Assembly (NCBI GenBank): GCA_026184435.1
Contig: CP046447.1
DNA: 64,000 nucleotides
DNA from: JAADFF01 sp013153035
Lineage (GTDB): Bacteria > Coprothermobacterota > Coprothermobacteria > Coprothermobacterales > JAADFF01
Strand: one strand, 5' to 3'
The notes beneath the pieces are model-generated. The model saw only the letters and a list, made by a program, of their open reading frames with translations. It was not told the origin of the DNA and ran no database searches. Position numbers and translations under genes: made by a program. Shown here in pieces: positions 1-7,868 of the stretch. The stretch's first letter is position 1. Every line of letters starts with the position of its first letter.

Positions 1-10
1 ATATCATAGA

Positions 11-463
11 TTACCTATAATTTTTCAATTCGGCAGCAATCTTGCGACGAATATCTCTTTCTTTTATAGCCTCTCTCTTATCGTACTTTTTCTTACCGCG
101 AGCGAGGCCTAGCTTTACCTTGACAAGACCTCTATCATTTATATACACTTCAAGGGGTATAAGGGTAAGGCCTTTTTGGGCAAGTTTACCTGCCAATCTC
201 TTTATTTCTTTCTTGTGCATAAGAAGCTTTCTTTTTCTCCTTGGTTCATGACCAAACACACCTGTAGCATTGTCATAAGGGGCAATATACATATTCTCTA
301 ACCACAACTCCCCACCATCGACACGGGCAAATGCTTCAACTATAGACACTTTACCCGCTCTTACAGATTTCACCTCACTACCTTTAAGAACAATCCCTGC
401 CTCGTATTCTTCTAAAATATCATAATTGTGTTTGGCCTTCTTGTTCCTTGCAATCACCTGCAC
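11..463 (-). CDS. smpB: SsrA-binding protein SmpB
   Basis: SmpB binds tmRNA and delivers it to ribosomes stalled on broken messages (trans-translation). The 150-residue product has the family length, the N-terminal block ending in KGSEVKS, the central NDRGLVKVKLGLARGKK strand region and the basic C-terminal tail (DKREAIKERDIRRKI) that folds in the ribosomal decoding centre. The start is GTG at 463, directly after the sepF stop, with a GAGG ribosome site inside the end of sepF, so the two are translationally coupled. No tmRNA gene (ssrA) is seen in the window. Confidence 0.97.
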   Translation of the reverse strand: MQVIARNKKAKHNYDILEEYEAGIVLKGSEVKSVRAGKVSIVEAFARVDGGELWLENMYIAPYDNATGVFGHEPRRKRKLLMHKKEIKRLAGKLAQKGLTLIPLEVYINDRGLVKVKLGLARGKKKYDKREAIKERDIRRKIAAELKNYR

Positions 464-925
464 CTATTCCTCAGCTCCTTCATCGACATCTTCTGGTTCA
501 GAGAAGGACGGAGATACCTCATCAACAAGTCCCCAATGTTCTGAAGGAAGTATTATGGCATACATAAGGTCTTTGGTATCAAGCACCTTGATACGTCCAC
601 CACCTGCTTTGGCCATACCCCACGCAAAGTCAAGGAACCTTCTTCTATCATCTTTTTCCATAACTTCTGACAAGTCTACTATCACAGGGATATCCTGCTT
701 CATCACCGGTTTAACATACCTAACATCTTCAAACACCTGAGCACGGTAGATAAAAACCGTTTTCTCTGCTAAAGAAGAATAATCTGTCGCATACCCTTCT
801 GTATAATTAACACTTTCTTCTTTTCTATATTCCTCTTCAAACTCTTCATCTTCCATGTCTGCAACTTCATCATCTTCGTAATAACCTGCTTGAAGCCAAT
901 TCTTAATAAAGTCAAAAACGCCCAT
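464..925 (-). CDS. sepF: SepF-like cell division protein
   Basis: SepF tethers FtsZ to the membrane and shapes the division septum. The product has a short N-terminal amphipathic stretch (MGVFDFIKNWLQ), an acidic linker at about 20-50 and the globular SepF domain (about 55-140), including VIVDLSEVMEKDDRRRFLDF, which matches the family pattern of a hydrophobic strand, a D(D)xRR turn and FLxF. I chose ATG at 925 because AAGGGG lies 8 bases upstream; a GTG three codons earlier is too close to that site. No fts genes are nearby, which is unusual for Firmicutes. The assignment rests on domain pattern only. Confidence 0.85.
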   Translation of the reverse strand: MGVFDFIKNWLQAGYYEDDEVADMEDEEFEEEYRKEESVNYTEGYATDYSSLAEKTVFIYRAQVFEDVRYVKPVMKQDIPVIVDLSEVMEKDDRRRFLDFAWGMAKAGGGRIKVLDTKDLMYAIILPSEHWGLVDEVSPSFSEPEDVDEGAEE

Positions 926-937
926 ACCCTTCACCCC

Positions 938-966
938 TTGACATTTATTTACTTCTTTAGTATTAT
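938..966 (+). promoter_or_regulatory. Sigma-70-type promoter of tRNA-Leu
   Basis: TTGACA (938-943), a 17-base spacer and TATTAT (961-966) form a near-consensus promoter on the plus strand. The predicted start at about 973 lies 8 bases before the tRNA. It overlaps the ribosome-site end of sepF on the opposite strand, so this tRNA and the sepF-smpB message come from opposing promoter DNA. Confidence 0.8.
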
Positions 967-980
967 ATCAATGCAATGGT

Positions 981-1069
981 GCGGAAGTGGCGGAACTGGA
1001 AGACGCGCTGGACTCAGGATCCAGTGGGCCTAAAAGCCCGTGCGGGTTCAAATCCCGCCTTCCGCACCA
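981..1069 (+). tRNA. tRNA-Leu (anticodon CAG)
   Basis: A complete class II tRNA with encoded CCA. The acceptor stem GCGGAAG pairs with CTTCCGC (1059-1065), followed by A and CCA (1067-1069). The anticodon stem CTGGA/TCCAG encloses loop CTCAGGA with anticodon CAG at 1015-1017, reading CUG. The variable arm is TGGGC/GCCCG, and the T-arm GCGGG/CCCGC encloses TTCAAAT. It is the only plus-strand gene in the first 7.8 kb and sits in the short gap between ricT and sepF. Confidence 0.98.
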
Positions 1070-1078
1070 TTTTCTGAT

Positions 1079-2029
1079 TTATCCTTCACTTTCAATCTCG
1101 TCGTTACTTTTATTGTTGTGTTCACTGTGTTCAACTCCTGCACTTTCATTATCAGAAGAAGTGGAACTTTGTTTTTTTGAGTCTTGTGAATTCCCATTAT
1201 AAGAAAATACAAGCTGCCCCTTTCTCCAGACCTCAGAAACATCCTCAAGGTCTATCCATGCTTGGCCACCTTCATCTGTATGAATATATACCATATTTGT
1301 GAAGATATTACGAGTCATAACCTTACCGCTTTTGCCCTCTTTTAGTTTAACAACATCGCCAACCTTAGGAAATCCTTTTTCATCCATTTCCAGATAAACA
1401 TTATCTTCATATCTAAGACAGCACATAAGTCTACCACATTGTCCTGAGATACGGCTAGGATTAAACACACTTAGCTGTCTCTTTGCCATGTATATAGATA
1501 CATTGTCAAAAGCCAATATATGTTTATGGCAACACAGAGGCCTACCACAAACACCAATACCACCAAGCATCTGTGCTCTATCACGAACTCCAACCTGCCA
1601 TAAGCGTATCTTCACATTGAAGGTCTCTTGTAGATCTCTAACCAGAGCTCTAAAATCCACCCTACCAGATGATGTGAAGTAGAGAGTGAGATTTCTACCC
1701 TTCAGGGCTATTTCCCCGGCAAATAGTGACATTGGAACAGAATACTCTTTAACCTTCTGACGGGCAACACGCATAACCTTTTCTAAAAACTCTTTTTTCT
1801 CCTCCCAAAGCAATATGTCCTCTTCAGTAGCTTTCCTAATCACAGGAAATTTTTCCTTTTCTTCCAAATCAACATGGGTTGTAAATTCCCCTAAATATTC
1901 AGCTATAATTTCACCTATTTCAGAATCAATAATAACCTTTTCGCCCCTATCCAAGGACATATCTTGGGGTATTTCAATAATGACTTTTCTATTACTATCT
2001 AAAGCCTTTGCACTATGATATGTGTGCAC
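1079..2029 (-). CDS. ricT: PSP1-domain protein, RicT/YaaT family
   Basis: PSP1/RicT proteins bind an Fe-S cluster; in Bacillus, RicT with RicA and RicF controls RNase Y-dependent mRNA maturation and developmental phosphorelays. The product carries the PSP1 domain (about 60-215) with the two cysteine clusters GVCGRPLCC and GQCGRLMCC expected to ligate the cluster. The last 45 residues are polar and probably disordered. A TTG at 2035 is possible, but GTG at 2029 lies 9 bases after AAGGAGG and fits better. It overlaps the end of the tmk-holB fusion, the same order as tmk-...-holB-yaaT in Bacillus. No RicA or RicF homologue is in the window. Confidence 0.9.
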   Translation of the reverse strand: MHTYHSAKALDSNRKVIIEIPQDMSLDRGEKVIIDSEIGEIIAEYLGEFTTHVDLEEKEKFPVIRKATEEDILLWEEKKEFLEKVMRVARQKVKEYSVPMSLFAGEIALKGRNLTLYFTSSGRVDFRALVRDLQETFNVKIRLWQVGVRDRAQMLGGIGVCGRPLCCHKHILAFDNVSIYMAKRQLSVFNPSRISGQCGRLMCCLRYEDNVYLEMDEKGFPKVGDVVKLKEGKSGKVMTRNIFTNMVYIHTDEGGQAWIDLEDVSEVWRKGQLVFSYNGNSQDSKKQSSTSSDNESAGVEHSEHNNKSNDEIESEG

Positions 2030-3497
2030 GCTCAATTCCCTCCTTAAGTCGCCAATAGATCAAATCTGCTATAAGCTTTTTCTGCACATTAGCTTTCAGC
2101 ATTCCTTCCCATTCTACCAGCATAAGAACATCATCTGGAGTAATATGTTGCTTTCCCTCCATCAACCCCTGCAAAAACAGACTTTCCACCTCTAAAAACA
2201 GCTTGTCCCACATAACATTGTCCTCAACAAGAGATTGTCCCACAGGGACATATTTATAAAAATCCTCTTTAATATAATCAAGAATACTCTCAGAATCAAG
2301 TACCTGCAAAATATGTTCAACCCTGTCAGGACATCCTTCAGAGAGTCTTGCCAAAGTCTCTGCCTCTTCACGAGATACACTAAAACGCTCTTCTATATAT
2401 ACGGCAAGCTGTTTTGTAGAAAATCTATCTAACCTCACACCAGCACACCGAGAACGAATAGTAGATAAGACGCGTTCAGGATAAGATGTATAAAGCATGA
2501 ATATACCCCACTCTGGGGGTTCCTCCAATATCTTCAAAAGGGCATTAGACGCCTGCAAAGTCATAAAAGAAGCATCATCAATAACAACTACCTTATACTT
2601 AGCCTCTATGGGACGATAATCAAGAAAATCTCCAATAGCTCTTACCATATCTATTTTGATAGATGACGGTTTCTCCCCATAAACAACCATAACATCTGGG
2701 CTATAAATACCATATGGCTCATCTTCTACATCCTTGGCAGAAGGAACAAGAGTATAAATAACCTTTCTAATCATATGCTTGTGTCCACAACCCCAAGGTC
2801 CATACACAAGAAAAGCATGCATACCACGGTCTATTGCCCTAATTATGGCATCTGCTATTTCTGCACGAGAAATGTCCATCTCAGTAGGTGCAACTTCATC
2901 TATCAGTTTGTCAAGATACGGTTTTACAGATCGAAATATCTCATCAGGAGATATCGTGGCATCAACGACGATAATTCTATTACCGTGAGCAGCTGCATCT
3001 TCCAAATATAGGCCACGAACTTTACTGAGAAATTCCTCCCTTTCAAAGTGCTCAACAGCATTTCCCCTACCTTTTATACGATTCATAGCCTCGCTGGCAG
3101 GCAAATCGAGAAGTATGGTAAGTTGAGGAAAAACATCTCCTATCGCTTCCATATTCAGACGCTCGATAAGGTCCCTATCAACTCCTCGTGCTCCCTGATA
3201 TGCCATAGATGAATCGGCAAAACGAACAGATATAACCCACTTACCAGCTTCAAGAGCTGGTCTTATAACACGCTCCACATGCTCATGTCTATCCGCCATA
3301 AATAGGAACATTTCAGATAGAGGCAGAGGCCTATTATGCATGAGTATATCTCTCACCTTACCATCAAAGGCATCACCCGGCTCACGGGTCAGCACAACTT
3401 CTATACCCTTTGACTCCAAATACTCTTTTATCCTTGCTGCCAGTGTATCCTTGCCGCTACCATCTATGCCTTCTATTGTTATAAAAGCACCCTTCAC
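2013..3497 (-). CDS. Thymidylate kinase / DNA polymerase III delta-prime fusion
   Basis: One 494-residue ORF joins two enzymes that are normally separate genes. Residues 1-205 are thymidylate kinase (dTMP to dTDP): P-loop GIDGSGKDT (10-18), TREPGD (37-42), DRHEHVERV (69-77), SSMAYQG (96-102) and a LID-like GRGNAVEHFER. Residues 215-494 are a clamp-loader delta-prime (HolB) AAA+ domain: VVVIDDASFM, NALLKILEEPPE (318-329) and the SRC motif (349-351). The canonical DR pair before the SSxAYQG motif is VR here (Val91). The delta-prime P-loop is degenerate (GPWGCGHKH, 233-241), as tolerated in this non-ATP-binding subunit. GTG start with a 4-base overlap with the gene before; no internal stop or start signals suggest two proteins. 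Confidence 0.93.
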   Translation of the reverse strand: MKGAFITIEGIDGSGKDTLAARIKEYLESKGIEVVLTREPGDAFDGKVRDILMHNRPLPLSEMFLFMADRHEHVERVIRPALEAGKWVISVRFADSSMAYQGARGVDRDLIERLNMEAIGDVFPQLTILLDLPASEAMNRIKGRGNAVEHFEREEFLSKVRGLYLEDAAAHGNRIIVVDATISPDEIFRSVKPYLDKLIDEVAPTEMDISRAEIADAIIRAIDRGMHAFLVYGPWGCGHKHMIRKVIYTLVPSAKDVEDEPYGIYSPDVMVVYGEKPSSIKIDMVRAIGDFLDYRPIEAKYKVVVIDDASFMTLQASNALLKILEEPPEWGIFMLYTSYPERVLSTIRSRCAGVRLDRFSTKQLAVYIEERFSVSREEAETLARLSEGCPDRVEHILQVLDSESILDYIKEDFYKYVPVGQSLVEDNVMWDKLFLEVESLFLQGLMEGKQHITPDDVLMLVEWEGMLKANVQKKLIADLIYWRLKEGIERAHIS

Positions 3498-5008
3498 TGC
3501 GCATCACCACCGGGGTATTTAATGACAATTTCATCACCTACAATTTCATACTCCAGACCAAGGGATTTGATAACCTCTAACTGTTCATTCAAGAGCTCCT
3601 CATATACAGGCACTCTCAGGCTCACCTCTGTCTGCAGCACCTCTAAGGCTGCCTGACGTGTCTTAGCAATAATATCTTCCGAGACTTCTTGGCTTTCTTC
3701 CGTATCAAGTCCCAAGTAGTCACTGAGCGCACTTTGAATCTGTTTAACAGTATTACTCCGTACACTGATAATATCTTTACCCATACGCTCAGCTAGTCTA
3801 ATCTGGGGATAATGTTTCGATATACGGGACTTTAGAGCTATGACAAAGTCTGCCATATCAAGGTTACCGGAAAGCATACCGTTGATACCCAAGTCTTTGA
3901 TGGCACTTTCTACCTTATTCTTGCTAAGGCCAAAGGGGTATATTTTCAGCGTTCTGTTTTTAATAAACTCTTTCTTTTCTTCTCTAAGATCCATAGGAAG
4001 TGGTTGGCTCTCTTCTATTTCCACGGTACCATCCTCTTTAACCCTGCGTATCTCCACCTTAGGTGGTATACCAGCAAGTATACTATCAACAGATTTGGCA
4101 ACATTGCGATGTATAACAAATTCATTTCTACTCTTAATCTCGATAAGTATCTTGAATGTTGGCTGCCCTTTACGCTCCATCACGGTCTTAGAAGTCTTCC
4201 TCCTGCGTGCCTCTTCATCACTCAAGGTAACAACATTGATACCACCAACAAGGTCAGATAGCGTTGGATTAAACAACACATTTTCCAATGAACCACCATG
4301 TGCTGTAGCAATAAGCCTTACCCCACGTTCAGCAATTGTACGAGCTGCCATAACCTCTTCCTCTCTGCCTATTTCGTCAATGACAATAACCTCGGGCATA
4401 TGATTTTCAACGGCCTCTATCATAGTATCGTGCTGTTTCTCAGGAGAAACAACTTGCATTCTCCTAGCTCTACCTATAGCAGGATGTGGAATATCACCAT
4501 CACCACCAATTTCATTAGATGTATCTACAACAATTACACGCTGTCTCATCTCATCGGCCAGAACACGGGATACTTCACGGAGTATTGTTGTCTTGCCGAC
4601 ACCAGGCTTTCCAAGTAGAAGAACACTATCACCTGTTTCGGTAAATATATCTTTCAAAGGTTCAAGCACACCAAACACCGCTCGGCCTACACGCAGTGTC
4701 AGCCCAACAATTTTACCGGTACGAGTGCGGATAGCTGATATTCTATGAAGAGTACCGGCAATACCAGCCCTACCATCAGGGCCAAATTGTCCTACACGGG
4801 AAACAATATAATTAATATCATCCTCGGTAATCAATCTATTATCAAGGAGCTGAAAATCTTTGTGAAACCTTACCTCAGGTTGCCTACCAAGGTCAACAAC
4901 AAACTCAACAATATCCTCTTTATTATCAATAGCCTCAACAGCCTGTTTAAGATAATCAGGCATTACCTCTATAAGTTTATCTAAGTCATCAATAACCTTT
5001 ATCATCAT
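3494..5008 (-). CDS. Ycf45/SpoIIIAA-like R3H-type ATPase
   Basis: A PilT/SpoIIIAA-like P-loop ATPase of the family found in cyanobacteria and plastids as Ycf45 and in many thermophiles, usually annotated as single-stranded nucleic-acid-binding R3H protein. The Walker A GKPGVGKTT is near residue 134, Walker B EVIVIDEIG near 207, and an ATAHG sensor follows. The C-terminal 120 residues, after a linker, probably hold the nucleic-acid-binding region, although I do not see a clear R-x3-H signature. The cellular role is unknown. It sits between recR and the clamp-loader subunit gene and overlaps both, implying coupling to DNA replication or repair. Tandem starts (TTG 5011, ATG 5008, ATG 5005) make the exact N-terminus uncertain. 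Confidence 0.85.
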   Translation of the reverse strand: MMIKVIDDLDKLIEVMPDYLKQAVEAIDNKEDIVEFVVDLGRQPEVRFHKDFQLLDNRLITEDDINYIVSRVGQFGPDGRAGIAGTLHRISAIRTRTGKIVGLTLRVGRAVFGVLEPLKDIFTETGDSVLLLGKPGVGKTTILREVSRVLADEMRQRVIVVDTSNEIGGDGDIPHPAIGRARRMQVVSPEKQHDTMIEAVENHMPEVIVIDEIGREEEVMAARTIAERGVRLIATAHGGSLENVLFNPTLSDLVGGINVVTLSDEEARRRKTSKTVMERKGQPTFKILIEIKSRNEFVIHRNVAKSVDSILAGIPPKVEIRRVKEDGTVEIEESQPLPMDLREEKKEFIKNRTLKIYPFGLSKNKVESAIKDLGINGMLSGNLDMADFVIALKSRISKHYPQIRLAERMGKDIISVRSNTVKQIQSALSDYLGLDTEESQEVSEDIIAKTRQAALEVLQTEVSLRVPVYEELLNEQLEVIKSLGLEYEIVGDEIVIKYPGGDAQ

Positions 5009-5609
5009 CAACCTCTACCCTTCCTTCAATTGCCCTCGCAAGGGTTTCTGGGCTGGCAAATGTTATCTCTGTACCAACAGATATACCTCTTGCAAGTGTG
5101 GTAATCCTTACATCGATACCTCTATCTCTTATTTCCTCTGCTATATAATCTGCCGTAATTTCCCCTTCAGTAGTAGCAGACATAGCCAAAATAACTTCTT
5201 TTACCTCATCACGAGCCAAGCGCTCCATAAGCTTTTCTATTTTCTCTGAATCGGGCATCTTCCCCCTTTTCATATCAACAATACCCCAAAGTACATGATA
5301 AAGGCCTCTATATGCTCCTGTTTCTTCAATTCTGTCCACAGATTCAGTATCTTCAACAACACATATAACACTTTTATCACGACTCTCATCGCTGCATATA
5401 TGACATAAATCCTTTCCCGGTTCTGCATAGTAAAAACACTCTGTACACAACTTGACATTATCAAGAGCCTCAATAGCTTCTATAAGTTCTTTTCTGTAGG
5501 TAGGCGATTCCTTAAGCATATATTCGGCCATTTCTCTGGCCCTCTTAAAGCCCACACCGGGCATTTTTCTGAGAAGCATAGCAAGGTGTTCAACAACACT
5601 ATTCAACAA
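4989..5609 (-). CDS. recR: Recombination protein RecR
   Basis: RecR works with RecO (and RecF) to load RecA on gapped DNA. The 206-residue product has the N-terminal helix-hairpin-helix (MPGVGFKRAREMAEY), a four-cysteine zinc finger (CTECFYY...CHICSD, about 55-75) and a Toprim domain starting CVVEDTESVDRIEETG, then YHVLWG. TTG start with GAGGTGA upstream, 8 bases after the dnaX stop. The small gene ebfC that normally separates dnaX and recR in Firmicutes is missing here. Confidence 0.97.
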   Translation of the reverse strand: MLNSVVEHLAMLLRKMPGVGFKRAREMAEYMLKESPTYRKELIEAIEALDNVKLCTECFYYAEPGKDLCHICSDESRDKSVICVVEDTESVDRIEETGAYRGLYHVLWGIVDMKRGKMPDSEKIEKLMERLARDEVKEVILAMSATTEGEITADYIAEEIRDRGIDVRITTLARGISVGTEITFASPETLARAIEGRVEVDDDKGY

Positions 5610-5617
5610 ACATCACC

Positions 5618-7306
5618 TCACACATGAAATATCTCTTCAAGAATCTTCATAGCCTCTTCTTCAGAGGCAGGCACATAGGGTTCAGAGGCACCTTTTTCTT
5701 CTACTACGACATCGGTAACGCCAAGAGGCTTTAATACTTCAAGTAATTTCTCCTTCCAACCAAACTTGTTTATAGCGGTTTCAAAGAGATCTTTGGCATA
5801 TGTCGTAGAAAAGTAGAGCTTATTACCATCTAACCGACCAACCTTATAATACATAAGAGCCCATTCAGGATAGTGAGCAGCAAGCAGCTTATATGCCTCA
5901 TCAACCGGTTTTTTCTCCTCTTTCTTAGGTTCACTCTTAGGTTTTTCCTCTACGGTTTTAGGGGCTTTTTTTTTATAAATGCTAACAATATCTTCTGCTT
6001 CCTTGTCTATATTAGAAGAATGGACGGAGTTGTCCGTAGTTCCCTTATTATCTGGTACCTCTTTGCTCCCAGCTAATTTTTTCTTATCGGCTACCTGCTT
6101 AGCGGTTTCTGACAAAGCAGCTGGTAAATTAGTAGCGCTTCTTTGTGGGGCTTTCTTTACGGATTCCTTCCTTGCAGATGGCTTTATCATAACCTTGCTG
6201 GATTCCTCAGAACCTTCAGAGGATACATTCCAAAATGCCATAAGTTTTACAGTAACCATCTTTAGCACAGAAGACTTATGCCTGTCAGTATAACGATAAT
6301 AACGCTCTAACTCTATCATCTGTTTAGACATCTCACTAAGTACATCTATGCCAAGCTTTGCCAGAATATCCAGTATATCTTTTTCCACCTCCAAGAGGCC
6401 TAACTTCTCTGCTGAAGACCTATCAACGGCATAGTCAATAGCATAAGAGATATATTCAAACAGGGTTCTGTGAAATAGTACTGGATCTGTACCCTCATCA
6501 AGTACGTTATCAAGAACAGCAAATACCGCAGATGTATCACCTTTCTCTAGTGCCCTAAAAAACTCCAATACCCTTTCGGCAGATACGCCACCAATAACCC
6601 TCTTGACAGCTTCAAGGGTTATCTTCCCATCACCCACCAAAGACACCTGCTCCAACAGATTAAGTGCATCTCTCATAGCTCCATCACTATAGCGGGCAAT
6701 CAGTATCAGGGCCTCTTTCTCACACTCAAAGCCTTCACCATCACATACCCTTTGCAGCAGTAAAACGCTATCATCTATAGAGAGTTTGTGGAAATTAAAA
6801 CGCTGCACCCTTGATAAAATGGTTTCAGGTAACTTGTGAGGATCGGTAGTGGCTAGCACAAATACAACATACTCAGGAGGTTCTTCTAATGTCTTCAAAA
6901 GAGCATTAAATGCCTCTTTGGTAAGCATATGAACCTCATCTATGATATATACTTTGTATCTACCTTCAAGAGGAGGATGTTTTACACGTTCCCTTATCTC
7001 CCTAATATCATCAATACCTCTATTAGAGGCAGCATCTATCTCTATTACATCTACAGCTCTACCTTCAGTAATGGCACGGCACATATAACAGGTACCACAT
7101 GGCTGGGATGTAACCCCCTTTTCACAGTTAAGACCTTTTGCCAGAATACGGGCTATAGATGTTTTACCTGTTCCCCTAGGTCCTGCAAACAGATATGCAT
7201 GGGAAATATTGCCAGAGTCAAGTGCCTTTTTCAATATTGAAACAACGGCCTCCTGACCAACAACCTCATCAAATGTTTGTGGTCTGTACTTTCTATATAA
7301 AGCCAA
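5618..7306 (-). CDS. dnaX: DNA polymerase III subunits tau/gamma
   Basis: DnaX is the ATPase and scaffold of the clamp loader. Visible are Walker A GPRGTGKTS, the zinc-binding cysteines CEKG...CGTCYMC, Walker B IIDEVHML, NALLKTLEEPPE and the SRVQRF sensor. A polar linker (about 375-460) precedes the C-terminal tau domain that contacts polymerase and helicase. TTG start 7 bases after GGGAGGG. At codons 445-447 (5966-5974) the coding strand has nine consecutive A residues; a one-base gain gives Ser-Pro-stop and a one-base loss gives Pro-Leu-Lys-Pro-stop, so a gamma-like product of about 450 residues could be made by transcriptional slippage or frameshifting. Downstream of tadA in the same direction. 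Confidence 0.97.
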   Translation of the reverse strand: MALYRKYRPQTFDEVVGQEAVVSILKKALDSGNISHAYLFAGPRGTGKTSIARILAKGLNCEKGVTSQPCGTCYMCRAITEGRAVDVIEIDAASNRGIDDIREIRERVKHPPLEGRYKVYIIDEVHMLTKEAFNALLKTLEEPPEYVVFVLATTDPHKLPETILSRVQRFNFHKLSIDDSVLLLQRVCDGEGFECEKEALILIARYSDGAMRDALNLLEQVSLVGDGKITLEAVKRVIGGVSAERVLEFFRALEKGDTSAVFAVLDNVLDEGTDPVLFHRTLFEYISYAIDYAVDRSSAEKLGLLEVEKDILDILAKLGIDVLSEMSKQMIELERYYRYTDRHKSSVLKMVTVKLMAFWNVSSEGSEESSKVMIKPSARKESVKKAPQRSATNLPAALSETAKQVADKKKLAGSKEVPDNKGTTDNSVHSSNIDKEAEDIVSIYKKKAPKTVEEKPKSEPKKEEKKPVDEAYKLLAAHYPEWALMYYKVGRLDGNKLYFSTTYAKDLFETAINKFGWKEKLLEVLKPLGVTDVVVEEKGASEPYVPASEEEAMKILEEIFHV

Positions 7307-7346
7307 CGCTATTCCCTCCCTGCTCGTTATGTAAGATTATTATATG

Positions 7347-7811
7347 CTACTTCCTCCTCTCACGAAAAAAAGCTTTTAACATACTAGCCGACTCATCTTT
7401 TAATACACCACCAAGTACTTGAAATTTGTGATTAACCCACTCAAGGGATAAAAAATCTTGATTGGATATCACAGCCCCCATCTTAGGGTCATATGCACCA
7501 AACACCAGCCTCTTAATACGAGATTGATATAGCGCTCCTGTACACATCATACATGGCTCTAATGTCACATAAACTACCACATCGGTAAGATACCATGTAC
7601 CAAGAATCTGTGAAGCCTTCCTTAAGAGCAGTATCTCTGCATGAGCTGTAGGGTCACTAAGCACATGTCTCATATTATGGGCTCTAGCAATAATATTACC
7701 GTCTTTCACGGCGACAGCACCTATGGGCACATCATCATGAGACCATGCAAGCTGTGCCTCTTTTAAGGCTAATTTCATAAAGTATATATCCTCTGCAGCA
7801 ATCTCTTTCAT
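7347..7811 (-). CDS. tadA: tRNA adenosine(34) deaminase TadA
   Basis: TadA converts A34 to inosine in tRNA-Arg(ACG). The zinc-deaminase motifs are HAE (PTAHAEIL) and PCMMC (TLEPCMMCTGAL). I start at the second of two adjacent ATG codons (7811), which places GGTGA 5 bases upstream and gives 154 residues, the family length. The open frame runs about 47 codons farther upstream, but that part overlaps the divergent pfkA-like gene and is not conserved. First gene of the tadA-dnaX-recR run. Confidence 0.96.
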   Translation of the reverse strand: MKEIAAEDIYFMKLALKEAQLAWSHDDVPIGAVAVKDGNIIARAHNMRHVLSDPTAHAEILLLRKASQILGTWYLTDVVVYVTLEPCMMCTGALYQSRIKRLVFGAYDPKMGAVISNQDFLSLEWVNHKFQVLGGVLKDESASMLKAFFRERRK

Positions 7812-7868
7812 CATACTCACCGTTATAATTGTATTAGACAATGAGTGAAAACGAGGGAGGTTTGCCCT

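Noticed and set aside
2775..3011. Small plus-strand open frames inside the tmk-holB gene
   Set aside because: They lack ribosome sites and motifs and are explained by the opposite-strand codon composition.
7812..7868. Promoter pair between tadA and the pfkA-like gene
   Set aside because: TATAAT (7824-7829) is present, but no -35 box at suitable spacing is convincing in either direction, so it was not listed as a feature.
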